DNA of 64,000 nucleotides from Thalassococcus arenae (GTDB lineage Bacteria; Pseudomonadota; Alphaproteobacteria; Rhodobacterales; Rhodobacteraceae). Positions within the stretch are counted from its first letter, which is position 1. Each line of letters starts with the position of its first letter. Shown here in pieces: positions 55,113 to 63,630 of this stretch. Under the pieces are notes generated by a model, which ran no database searches, was not told where the DNA came from, and was given only the letters and a program-made list of their open reading frames with translations. Location of the stretch: positions 310,001 to 374,000 of the forward strand of contig NZ_JAHRWL010000002.1 in the NCBI RefSeq assembly GCF_019104745.1. The letters are read 5' to 3'. The position numbers were made by a program, and so were the translations under genes.

Positions 55113-56147
55113 TCACATCACCCGCCAGTGCAGCGGCATCATCGGGTCGAACACCGTGACCGGCCCTTCGCCCGAGGCGATCTTGACCGGGTAGACCACC
55201 GGCTCGCCCTTTTGCAGCGTCACTGTCGCCTCGTTCACCGGGAGCCGGTAAAAGGCCGGACCGTTCAGCGACGCAAACGATTCCAGGCGGTCCAGCGCGT
55301 CTTCCTGTTCGAACACCTCGGCCAGGATCGACAGGGTATTCGTCGCGGTGAAGCAGCCTGCGCAACCGCAGGCCTGTTCCTTTGCCGGATCGCTGTGCGG
55401 TGCGCTGTCGGTGCCCAGGAAAAACGCCGCATCGCCGCTGGTGGCGGCGGCACGCAGCGCCAGGCGGTGTTCCTCGCGCTTGGCCACGGGCAGGCAATAA
55501 TAGTGCGGCTTGATCCCACCGACCAGGATGGCGTTGCGGTTGATGACCAGGTGATGCGTGGTGATCGTGGCGCCAAGGTCCGGGCCGCCCGCGCGGGCAT
55601 AATCGACACCCTGCCGGGTGGTGATATGCTCCATCACCACGCGCAGGCCCGGCGTGGCGCGGCGCAACGGATCGAGCACGCGGTCGATGAACACCGCCTC
55701 GCGGTCGAAGATGTCGATATCGGCGTCCACCACTTCGCCGTGGACGCAAAGCGGCAGACCGATCTCGGCCATGCGTTCGAGCACGCCGCGCACCTTGTCG
55801 AAATCCCTCACGCCGGACGCCGAATTGGTCGTCGCGCCCGCGGGATACAACTTGACCGCCGTCACGATCCCCGCGTCCGCGGCGCTTGCCACGTCGTCGG
55901 GATCGGTGTCTTCGGTCAGGTACAAGGTCATCAGCGGGGTGAAATCGGCATCGTCCGGCAGTGCGGCCAGGATACGGTCACGATAGGCGGCGGCCTGGGC
56001 GCCGGTCACGACCGGCGGCACGAGGTTCGGCATGATGATCGCGCGGCCGAAATGCCGGGCGCTTTCGGGGGCCATGGCGCGCAACATCGCGCCATCGCGC
56101 AGATGCAGGTGCCAGTCGTCGGGGCGGCGGATCGTCAGTCTTTGCAT
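55113..56147 (-). CDS. pyrC: dihydroorotase, PyrC type
   Basis: 344-residue class II dihydroorotase. Metal ligands H13-L-H15 ([10 protein letters not shown]), predicted carboxylated lysine K99 in [14 protein letters not shown], and VMEHITT and LGTDSAPH metal/active-site motifs. Compact PyrC-type length as in E. coli (348). It leads pyrE on the minus strand, giving a pyrCE pair for pyrimidine synthesis. Confidence 0.97.
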   Translation of the reverse strand: MQRLTIRRPDDWHLHLRDGAMLRAMAPESARHFGRAIIMPNLVPPVVTGAQAAAYRDRILAALPDDADFTPLMTLYLTEDTDPDDVASAADAGIVTAVKLYPAGATTNSASGVRDFDKVRGVLERMAEIGLPLCVHGEVVDADIDIFDREAVFIDRVLDPLRRATPGLRVVMEHITTRQGVDYARAGGPDLGATITTHHLVINRNAILVGGIKPHYYCLPVAKREEHRLALRAAATSGDAAFFLGTDSAPHSDPAKEQACGCAGCFTATNTLSILAEVFEQEDALDRLESFASLNGPAFYRLPVNEATVTLQKGEPVVYPVKIASGEGPVTVFDPMMPLHWRVM

Positions 56148-56247
56148 GTCCGCCGCGTTAGCACGGCCTCGGATGCGGTGCCAGCGCATTGTCGCCGGTG
56201 CCGACCCGCGCTAAGACCGGGCCTGTCGAAGAATAGGATGCGCTCCG

Positions 56248-56517
56248 ATGATCCTGACCTTGATCCTGGCGGCGGCCGCCGGTTGGGCTGTCAAGCCCGC
56301 CGAACCCAAAGTGACCGAATTCCTGGTGCGACAACTGGGCGAAGACCGGTTGCCCGATGCCGCAGATCGCCGGGTGGCGACATTGCTGATCCTGGCCTTC
56401 GCTGCGGCCATGGTTCTGGGGCTCGGGGCCGACGGCGCGCGGCCGGTCGCCTTCGTGATGGGAATCGCGGTCGGCTATTTCCACGAGGAAATCCGCCGCG
56501 CGATGCTCCGGCGCTAG
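56248..56517 (+). CDS. small membrane protein
   Basis: 89 residues with a hydrophobic N-terminus (MILTLILAAAAGWAV), a polar middle (KVTEFLVRQLGEDRLPDAADRR) and two close hydrophobic segments (about 44-60 and 65-78) ending FHEEIRRAMLRR. No family recognised. Divergent from pyrC with a 100-base gap. Its stop shares the palindrome CTAG (56514-56517) with the stop of the convergent 310-residue gene. Confidence 0.65.
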   Translation: MILTLILAAAAGWAVKPAEPKVTEFLVRQLGEDRLPDAADRRVATLLILAFAAAMVLGLGADGARPVAFVMGIAVGYFHEEIRRAMLRR

Positions 56518-57446
56518 CTGCGGTCGTCCAGCGCCTCGAGCTGTGCCAGCCGGCGACGGAAGCGCGGTGCGTTCATGCGCGACACCACGTTGCGGCACAG
56601 CATCCTGGACAGGCCGACCCGGTTGTCCGCATCGGTCTGTGCCAGCAGGCGGCGCAGATAGGGCGGGTGGTTGCGGCGCGCGCGCATCAGGCGGGCTAGG
56701 CGGGCGGTATCCAGACGGTCTTCGGCGGCGGCCTCGAGGATACCGGGCAACAGGTCGAGCATGAGCAATTCGTCCTGCAACGCCTGGCCCATGAAGGGCA
56801 GGCGGAACCGCTCGACATTGCGGCGATTGAACAGCGCCGAATGCATCGCGTCCAGCCGCTCTCGCGGGTCGTACAGAACATAGGCACGATGCGCGGCATC
56901 CAGCATGTCAGGGGCAAAGCCGTACCGGTCGGTAAACGAGGTTCGCCGCATCTCGGCAAACCGGTCGTCCCATTCGGTGACGCGCGGGTCCAGCGTGGCC
57001 TGCGGCTGCAGGATCAGCACGCGGGCACCCGGTGCGGCGACGGAATAGGCGGCGGCGGCATAGCCGCACGAACCCGCTCCGTAGAAGATCACGCGCTCGA
57101 AATCGTCGAAAAACCCGTCATCCAGCATCTGGTCGAAAAAGCCGTAGACCATCGGGTCGCGGAACCAGGTGTTGCCGTGGCTCAGCACAGACAGGCTGGA
57201 CCAGTCGTTGCGTGCGACCATCTCGAAGCCGAAGGGCGTGCGGGTGGGCGATTGCCGATCGATCTCGGCCATGTTCTCGAAGCTGACCAGAAGCGTGTCG
57301 CCGCGTTCGACGAAAAGCCCGGCATGGGATTTGCCCAGCGGTTCGGCAAAGCCTTCGTCCTGGCCGATCCGCCGCAGGCCCTTCAGCCAGTCGGCGCGGC
57401 TCAGACCGGACAGGTCCGGCGGAAAGCTGTCTGTGCCGTTCGTCAT
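56514..57446 (-). CDS. conserved protein of unknown function, hydrolase-like elbow
   Basis: 310 residues, soluble. A central strand-turn-helix FERVIFYGAGSCGYAAAAYSVAAPGARVLILQPQATLDPRVTEWD (about residues 118-163) resembles an alpha/beta-hydrolase nucleophile elbow or dinucleotide fold, and the C-terminal 80 residues are a basic helical region (LARLMRARRNHPPYLRRLL). No diagnostic motif of a named family is visible. It is last on the strand carrying the glycosyltransferase cluster, so a role in surface glycan metabolism is possible. Confidence 0.65.
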   Translation of the reverse strand: MTNGTDSFPPDLSGLSRADWLKGLRRIGQDEGFAEPLGKSHAGLFVERGDTLLVSFENMAEIDRQSPTRTPFGFEMVARNDWSSLSVLSHGNTWFRDPMVYGFFDQMLDDGFFDDFERVIFYGAGSCGYAAAAYSVAAPGARVLILQPQATLDPRVTEWDDRFAEMRRTSFTDRYGFAPDMLDAAHRAYVLYDPRERLDAMHSALFNRRNVERFRLPFMGQALQDELLMLDLLPGILEAAAEDRLDTARLARLMRARRNHPPYLRRLLAQTDADNRVGLSRMLCRNVVSRMNAPRFRRRLAQLEALDDRS

Positions 57447-57547
57447 CCTTGCACGTCCTCACGACCCGCGGTGTACCCCGCGGCTTGGTCGGACCTTGCA
57501 AGGGGTTTCGGGCGAAATTGTGCTCGGATCGTGAAAAATCGTGGCGT

Positions 57548-58597
57548 TCAGCCTTCGTTGTCCACGCGCGCCCGGGTGGCGTGATGGGCCAGCAGCCGCG
57601 CGGCGCGCAGCGACACCGGTCGCGATGGCGGCGCCATCAGCAAGCGGCCGAAAAGCGCGCGAAACGGCTCCTGCGCCATCAGAGTTTCGAATCGCGTCTG
57701 GCGCCAGGCGACGGCGGCAAGGTGAAGTTGCGCCAGCACCGGATCGGCCGCCAGCTCGGCGCGCTTCGAGGCCACGCCGGCGTCCAGCGCGCGGATCGAC
57801 CGGTCTTCGTCGGTGTTGAAATTCCGCTCGACCCAGTAATCCAGGCCCAGCACATGGTCGCCATGCACCGCGCGCCCGCGATCGGCCTTCAGCACGTAGC
57901 TTTCCATCGCGCCCAGCGGATAGTGGTTCAGTTGCGCCAGCGCATAGTTGGACCGGCCATAAGTGGAAAAGATCCGCCGCTCGCGGAACAGCGCTTCCAG
58001 CTCGCGGCCTTCGCCGTCGAACCAGCGCGCGGCTTCGATCCGGTCGGGATGCGGGTTGCGCGGGCGGTGCACGCCCAGGTTCCGGTAGGTCTTGTCGTTG
58101 CGGTACAGCGTCTTGAACATCGATGCGCGCCAGGGCCAGTACATCACCGCGGGCGCCGCGCGGTCGAACAGATGCGGGACCGGGCGGTCTTCGTAGCGCA
58201 CGATTCCGGCATTGCCGAACAGACGCCAGGTGAGCGTGATGGCCGTGGCCTCGGGCAAGGCGGCGATCAGGGCGGGCAGGGTTCGGTCGCCGACATGGAC
58301 ATTGACGAATTCGTCGATGTCGACGGGCAACAGCCAATCGGCTTCCCTGACCGCGGCAGCCTTGTCAGCCAGTTTCAAACCGGTGAACTGGATGCCGCCG
58401 TTCTCGTACGGCCCGTCATTGCGGATATGGGTGACATGGCCAAGCTGGGCCAACCGGTCCAGCATGGCGTCCGTTCCGTCGTCGCAATCGTTTGACAGCG
58501 CCACCACATGGCTCACGCCACAGGCCAGGTGATGCGCCAGCCAGTCCAGCAGAAAGGCCGCCTCGTTCCGAACGCAAAGCACCGCGACGATCTTCAC
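57548..58597 (-). CDS. family 2-like glycosyltransferase (DUF/GT-A fold)
   Basis: 349-residue glycosyltransferase of the Glyco_tranf_2_4-type GT-A group. N-terminal CVRNEAAFLLDWLAHH, nucleotide-sugar motif NDCDDGT at 36-42, and D93-I-D95-E-F as the metal-binding DxD. Later blocks FKTLYRN and LNHYPLGAMESYVLK match its two paralogues at 59385 and 62380. Donor and acceptor unknown. Separated from the FkbM gene upstream by an 87-base gap containing three hairpins. Confidence 0.86.
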   Translation of the reverse strand: MKIVAVLCVRNEAAFLLDWLAHHLACGVSHVVALSNDCDDGTDAMLDRLAQLGHVTHIRNDGPYENGGIQFTGLKLADKAAAVREADWLLPVDIDEFVNVHVGDRTLPALIAALPEATAITLTWRLFGNAGIVRYEDRPVPHLFDRAAPAVMYWPWRASMFKTLYRNDKTYRNLGVHRPRNPHPDRIEAARWFDGEGRELEALFRERRIFSTYGRSNYALAQLNHYPLGAMESYVLKADRGRAVHGDHVLGLDYWVERNFNTDEDRSIRALDAGVASKRAELAADPVLAQLHLAAVAWRQTRFETLMAQEPFRALFGRLLMAPPSRPVSLRAARLLAHHATRARVDNEG

Positions 58598-58621
58598 GAA
58601 CCCGCCCCTGTCTTCATCTTG

Positions 58622-58677
58622 CCCGGAAAACTCCGGGGGTGAATGGCGGCTTGCCGCCAGAGGGGGCTGGCCCCCTC
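58622..58677. repeat. three tandem hairpins between FkbM and glycosyltransferase genes
   Basis: 58622-58637 (CCCGGA/TCCGGG), 58645-58658 (GGCGG/CCGCC) and 58660-58677 (GAGGGGG/CCCCCTC), each with a 4-base loop, packed in 56 bases. Could attenuate or process the transcript between the two genes. Confidence 0.55.
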
Positions 58678-58684
58678 GCTTCGG

Positions 58685-59383
58685 TCACCATCCCTTGAGA
58701 AAGGTCACCACCTTGGCCTCTGATGCCTTCGGGAAATAGCTCAGCCCGGCCTTGTGCATCGCGTCGAATACCGCCTGGACGCCGGCCTGTCCGATCCATT
58801 GCGGGTGCAGCTCGATCACCGCGGCACGCAGGCCCGACCAGTCGGCGGCGGGGATCAGGTCGGCTTCGGCGCCCTCGATGTCGCAGACCAGCACATCCGG
58901 TTTGAGCTCTTTCAGCGTCGGTGAAATACCGTGTTTCTCGATCTCGACGGTTTCGATGATCGCGTCGGCGTCGATCTCGCCATCCAGCGACGAGGCCAGG
59001 AAGTTTCGCCGCACGTGGAACGGCACCGCCTTGCCGGCGCGCGGCGCCAGCAGGGCGTTGCGCACTTCGACATTGTCGATCCCGTTGGCTTCGTGAACCG
59101 AGTGGATATAGGGGATCAGCCCCGGGTTGGCCTCGTAGCTGACGACCTTGGCAACCTTCTTTTTCCGGGCCAGCAGGGTCGACATGTAGCCGATGCCGCC
59201 ACCCAGTTCGAGCACCACGTCGCCTTCGCGCACGACGCGCATCACCGCGTCGCATTCCTTGCGTTCATAGGTGCCCTCGCGCAGCGCGCCGCGGATCCGG
59301 CCCACGGTGATGTCGGGGTGTTTGGGAATCTTCAGCCCGCGCGACTTGATGAACGGGTTCCGGGGGTGGGGGCTTCCATCCAT
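58685..59383 (-). CDS. FkbM family methyltransferase
   Basis: 232-residue SAM-dependent methyltransferase. SAM motif VLELGGGIGYMSTLLARK, acidic ribose-binding VVSYEANP, and the FkbM block DVLVCDIEGAEADLIP. FkbM enzymes O-methylate sugars and polyketides, consistent with tailoring a surface glycan. ATG at 59383 follows the upstream stop by one base, with GGAGAG as ribosome site inside the previous gene. Confidence 0.88.
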   Translation of the reverse strand: MDGSPHPRNPFIKSRGLKIPKHPDITVGRIRGALREGTYERKECDAVMRVVREGDVVLELGGGIGYMSTLLARKKKVAKVVSYEANPGLIPYIHSVHEANGIDNVEVRNALLAPRAGKAVPFHVRRNFLASSLDGEIDADAIIETVEIEKHGISPTLKELKPDVLVCDIEGAEADLIPAADWSGLRAAVIELHPQWIGQAGVQAVFDAMHKAGLSYFPKASEAKVVTFLKGW

Positions 59384-59384
59384 G

Positions 59385-61748
59385 TCAGCTCTCCATGTCG
59401 AGGGCGAGCGCATAGGCAACCCGCTCCGTTTCGGTCAGGTCCAGCGTGGTGGCCTGCCGGAAAAGCTCCTCGAACTCGGGATTGGCGTGCAGCTCGTCCG
59501 CTTTCGCGCGGTGCCAGGCCAGCCCCTTGTCGTGCCAGTGCCGGAGCGTGTCATCGGCCAGAAGCCGATCCAGTTCCGCGCGGACGCGCGGGATGTTGCG
59601 TTTGATGGTGATGTCGCGATGCACCGACCAGTCCATGCGGATCCAGTAGTTCAACCCGATCGAGCGGTCGACATGCAGTGCGCGGCCGCGCTGGCGCTTG
59701 ATCAGAAAGCTTTCGGCCGACCGCAGCGCGTAATGGTTCAGTTGGATCAGGTCGTAGCCGATGGATTTCTTGGAATTCCGCCAGCCGTTCTTGATGGCTT
59801 CGGCGGTCATGTCCTGGCCCGAACCGTTGACCCATTTCACCTTGTTCTCATACCCTTCCGTAAGTTTGTTCGGACGGTGGCAGCTGATTTTTCCATAGGC
59901 GCCGATATTGCGGAACATCGACTTGAACCCCCAGACCGTGTGCGGCTTGGGGCAGTATTTCGGCGCGCAGGTGTCGAATTGTTCGATGACCAGCTTGTCT
60001 TCGAACCGTGTCACGCCGTTATGCCCGAACAGCCGCCAGGTCATGGCGACGTTGGTGGCGTCGGGCACGCGGGACAGGAAATCGTCCAGCGTGCCGTTGC
60101 CGCAGCGCACGTTCACGAATTCGTCCACGTCGATATGCAGGATCCAGTCGGCGTTCAGGATCACCGGTTCGCTCAACGCCGCATCCAGTGCGTGCTGCTG
60201 CGGGGAATTGCCCGACCAGTTGTCGTTGTCGCGATGTTGCAACAGGCCCATCGCCTGCAGGCGGTCGAGGATCTCGACCGTGCCGTCTTCGCAACCATTG
60301 GTGTAGATCAGGAAATCGTCGACGCCGATGGCGCGGTGATAGGCCACCCATTCCAGGATATAGGGGGCCTCGTTCTTCATGCATCCGACGATGACGTTGC
60401 CGGTCGCGCCGTCCGGCAGGACACGCGGCGGCGCGGGGGTATAGGCGGCGGCCAGCTCTTCTTCGTTCACCCGGCCCAAGCGGTTGTGCGGCGCAAAGAC
60501 CGACCGCTGCAGCTTGGCGAAGTTCTGTTTCGCCAATGGCGGCATCACCGCCCTTGCACCGGGCGACAATCCGGGATCGTCGGCTGCGGGCGGCGCGTCC
60601 GTCTCGCCGTTCAACGCGGCAAGGTCGTCCGCCTTGGTGGCCATGGCCTCCTTGGTGGCTTGCTTGATGCGCCAGCGGCTGGCCATCAGATACTGCGTCG
60701 CGCGGAACCCCCTGGTCGGATCGGCCTCTTGCCAGTCGGGCAGCTTGCGGTCTCGTTTCATTTCAGCCGCACGCAGACCCGGATGTGCCTTGACCAGCGC
60801 CTTGATATCCGCCTCGAAACGCCGCGACAGTCTCGACAGGCTGCCTGGTGCGATCGGTGCGCCATGCACTTTGACCTCGACCAGGAACTTGCGCCACAGC
60901 TGACGGGGCAGGATCACCTCTTTCTGGGCCAGAAGCCGTAACAGCGTGTCGTTGTAAAGCCGGCAGCGCGTCAGCCAGGCGGCGGCGGGCGGCACGGGCG
61001 GTTCCTCGGGCTCGGCCTTGCCGATCTGGTCGGGCAGACCAAAGCTGTCCTGAACGGTCTCGGTCGCCGCGTCGCTGGTCAGGCGCTCCAGGTCCAGGCT
61101 GTGGAACGCCACCGATCCCGGTCCGAATACCGCTTCCCATTCATCTTGCAACCGTTTGAAATCCAGCCAGAAACAGGCGCCCTGCACCTCGGCGAACTGA
61201 CCTGCCTGCGGATCACAGGGCGGTGCGGTGTCCAGGGCGGCCTGCCAGAAATCCGGCGCATCCAACAGGCCCAGTTCAAGGTCCAGCGACCGGTTGCGCC
61301 CCTCCATCAGTTGCGCGGGATAGCGGCGCAGCAGCAGGCGGGCGGGGTCGTCCAGGTGGGCGGCGATGCCGATGTCGTCGGACAGCGGTAAAAGAAGTGC
61401 GCGCAGACGCTCCAGCTCGGACCGGCTGCGCAGCGATACACCCAGCTGGTGCGCCGACAGGATCAGCAGGTCGGGTTTGGCGCGCTCCACTTCGGCGGCC
61501 AGGCTGCGGGCCACGTCCTCGCGCAGGACCTGTTGTTTCTCGGCGGTGATGTAGCCGCGGTTGAAACGCAGGCTGTCGACGTTGTCGGCGTCGGTCACCG
61601 CCATGAACAGCCGGGTATGGTTCCGGGCGCCGGGCGAGCGGGCATAGAGCACGCCCTTGCCCAGAAGCTGCTCGCGCTTGGCGTCCAGGATGCGTTGCAT
61701 CCGATCCGAGGCGGCACCGTCCAGCCCGATATGCACCAGGATCCGCAT
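59385..61748 (-). CDS. fusion: degenerate sulfotransferase-like domain plus glycosyltransferase
   Basis: 787 residues. The C-terminal part (about 435-787) is a GT-A glycosyltransferase like its neighbours (CMKNEAPYILEWVAYHR, NGCEDGT, D540-V-D542-E-F, LNHYALRSAESFLIKRQRG). The N-terminal ~300 residues follow the layout of roseobacter sulfotransferases (VHIGLDGAASDRMQRIL, GKGVLYARSPG), but the PAPS P-loop, normally HKTGTTS, reads L-D-G-A-A-S-D, so PAPS binding there is doubtful. A linker (about 300-435) joins them. Start overlaps the sulfotransferase stop by one base (TGATG). Confidence 0.85.
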   Translation of the reverse strand: MRILVHIGLDGAASDRMQRILDAKREQLLGKGVLYARSPGARNHTRLFMAVTDADNVDSLRFNRGYITAEKQQVLREDVARSLAAEVERAKPDLLILSAHQLGVSLRSRSELERLRALLLPLSDDIGIAAHLDDPARLLLRRYPAQLMEGRNRSLDLELGLLDAPDFWQAALDTAPPCDPQAGQFAEVQGACFWLDFKRLQDEWEAVFGPGSVAFHSLDLERLTSDAATETVQDSFGLPDQIGKAEPEEPPVPPAAAWLTRCRLYNDTLLRLLAQKEVILPRQLWRKFLVEVKVHGAPIAPGSLSRLSRRFEADIKALVKAHPGLRAAEMKRDRKLPDWQEADPTRGFRATQYLMASRWRIKQATKEAMATKADDLAALNGETDAPPAADDPGLSPGARAVMPPLAKQNFAKLQRSVFAPHNRLGRVNEEELAAAYTPAPPRVLPDGATGNVIVGCMKNEAPYILEWVAYHRAIGVDDFLIYTNGCEDGTVEILDRLQAMGLLQHRDNDNWSGNSPQQHALDAALSEPVILNADWILHIDVDEFVNVRCGNGTLDDFLSRVPDATNVAMTWRLFGHNGVTRFEDKLVIEQFDTCAPKYCPKPHTVWGFKSMFRNIGAYGKISCHRPNKLTEGYENKVKWVNGSGQDMTAEAIKNGWRNSKKSIGYDLIQLNHYALRSAESFLIKRQRGRALHVDRSIGLNYWIRMDWSVHRDITIKRNIPRVRAELDRLLADDTLRHWHDKGLAWHRAKADELHANPEFEELFRQATTLDLTETERVAYALALDMES

Positions 61749-62383
61749 CAAGCCGCCCCGGAATCCGGTTCGGCATCGTTGACATTGACGCGGCCCCACC
61801 AGGGCAGGTCGATGCCGGCGTGCTCGGACAGGCGCTGGCGTGCGTCCCCTGCGCCCATGTCCAGCCGCAGGTATCGCGTGTCGTCGCCGAATATGTCGTC
61901 GAGCATCGCATAGTGCCCGTCGATCCAGCGCACCCGGTCGCGATCGCGTGCACCAAAGCCGTGCGGCAGGCCGGGGATCGATCCGTCGGGCAGCCGGTCC
62001 TGGCCCAGGTTGTTCCAGCGCCGCATGCTGTCCGAGATATCCACCGCCGGGCGCCAGCTGGCGACGAAGCGCAGACCGGGATCGGCGGCGCGCATCGCCT
62101 TGATCATCGCGAAATCGCATTGCGGCCAGAACGAAAACGGCCCGCGCAGCGCGCTGATCTCGGTCAGGGCGTCGTAGAAGGGCAGGTATTCAAACGGGTT
62201 GCCGGTTTCGAAATAGCCGCGGTAAAGCTGCCGACCGATAAAGGTGCCGGCCACCCCCTGTTCGGTGCTGTCGCTGCGCCTTACCTTGTGGTCCGCCACG
62301 CTCCAGCCGCCTTTGCGCAGGGCCGTCGCCAGCGTCGTGGTGCCGGATTTCGGCAAGCCCAGATTGACCAGCTTCACCCTCAT
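61748..62383 (-). CDS. sulfotransferase family protein
   Basis: 211-residue sulfotransferase-like protein. Intact PAPS P-loop LGLPKSGTTTL (K12-S-G-T-T), the 3'-phosphate-binding region RFVASWRPAVDISDSMRRW, and a C-terminal WWGRVNVND. It probably transfers sulfate from PAPS to a sugar. It is flanked by two glycosyltransferases with overlapping codons, so a sulfated surface glycan is the likely product (inference). Confidence 0.85.
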   Translation of the reverse strand: MRVKLVNLGLPKSGTTTLATALRKGGWSVADHKVRRSDSTEQGVAGTFIGRQLYRGYFETGNPFEYLPFYDALTEISALRGPFSFWPQCDFAMIKAMRAADPGLRFVASWRPAVDISDSMRRWNNLGQDRLPDGSIPGLPHGFGARDRDRVRWIDGHYAMLDDIFGDDTRYLRLDMGAGDARQRLSEHAGIDLPWWGRVNVNDAEPDSGAA

Positions 62384-63408
62384 GCCACCAGCCCCAGTTC
62401 CCGCATGAGCTCAAGCTCGCCCGGCGGATAGGGGGGCAGCGATTTCAGATGCGCCTGCATCTCGGCATAGGCGGGTTGGGCCAAAAGCGCGTCGCGCTTG
62501 GCGCGGTGCAGGCGCACGGCCTCGTCGTGCAGCGCGCCGATGACCGGGTCCGCCTTCATCTTTGCCAGCGCCTGTTCGAGACGCGGCAAATAGCGGTGGA
62601 TCGAGATGTCTTTCCAGGCCGGATCGTTGCGTTCGCGCCAATAGGTATCGTCGAAGGCGCGGTTTTCGCGGTTCACGTCGCCGCGGTCATTCTTGACCAG
62701 ATAGCTGTCGAGCGAGCGCAGCGCGTAGTGATTGAGCGTGGCGAAGTCCCGCGCCCCGGTGGCGGGGAACTTGCGGATGCGGCGGGGATTGGCGGCCACC
62801 AGGAACTTGTGCGGCACGCGGCGCCCCGATCCGTCGGTCCAGGAGGGGTGATTTTTCTTGTCCAGCCTGCTGCGAAAGAACGGGCGGTGAGCCCCGTAAT
62901 ACTGCAGTGGAAAATCCTTGCGTATCAGCGTCTTGACCTCGATCGCGCTTTCGGCGCACCAAAGGTCGGGATTGTGCGAGCGGGTGAATTGCGCGATCAC
63001 CGGCCGGTCCTCGAAGCGCTCGACCCCGTCATTTGCAAAGAACTGGAAGGTGACCGAAATCGCCTGCGGGTCGCCGCAGGCCGCGATCAACGCAGGGATC
63101 GTATGGTCGCCGACATGGATGTTCAGGAATTCGTCGACATCGGCGATCCAGACCCAGTCGGCATCCTTGACCACGCCCTGATGGGCGGCGTCCTTCAGCG
63201 CCTCCATCTGATAGTTCCGCCCCTCGGCCGGATTGGGCAGGTGCACGACGCCGAAGGGCGCCAGCGCATCCAGCAGCCTGTCGGTGCCGTCGTCGCAATC
63301 GTTGGAATAGAACAGGAAATCGGTCACGCCCAGCAAACGGTTGAAGGCCACCCATTCCAGCAGGAAGGGCCCTTCGTTCTTCACGCATGTCACCGCGGTT
63401 ATGCGCAT
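62380..63408 (-). CDS. family 2-like glycosyltransferase
   Basis: 342-residue GT-A glycosyltransferase, first gene of the surface-glycan operon. CVKNEGPFLLEWVAFNR, NDCDDGT at 36-42, D90-V-D92-E-F and LNHYALRSLDSYLVKNDRGD are shared with its two paralogues. ATG at 63408; a longer in-frame upstream stretch is not conserved in character. Its stop overlaps the sulfotransferase start by four bases. Confidence 0.88.
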   Translation of the reverse strand: MRITAVTCVKNEGPFLLEWVAFNRLLGVTDFLFYSNDCDDGTDRLLDALAPFGVVHLPNPAEGRNYQMEALKDAAHQGVVKDADWVWIADVDEFLNIHVGDHTIPALIAACGDPQAISVTFQFFANDGVERFEDRPVIAQFTRSHNPDLWCAESAIEVKTLIRKDFPLQYYGAHRPFFRSRLDKKNHPSWTDGSGRRVPHKFLVAANPRRIRKFPATGARDFATLNHYALRSLDSYLVKNDRGDVNRENRAFDDTYWRERNDPAWKDISIHRYLPRLEQALAKMKADPVIGALHDEAVRLHRAKRDALLAQPAYAEMQAHLKSLPPYPPGELELMRELGLVA

Positions 63409-63630
63409 GCCTGCGCCGCCGCCTTCGTGCTGATCATACCTGCTCGTCCGCAACCGCTGTGGCGCCGGGCCACGCCTGGCCGGGGTTGGCCCCGGCTCGC
63501 ATTCTGACCGAATCATCGCATCATTTTGGGTAACCCGTCAACTTTTCTGCTTTTTTCTCCGGCCTTGTGCGACCTTGGCGCTATTGACCCAGGGGCCGGG
63601 GGCGGGCAATCCGGGACCAGGAGGGGTGCC

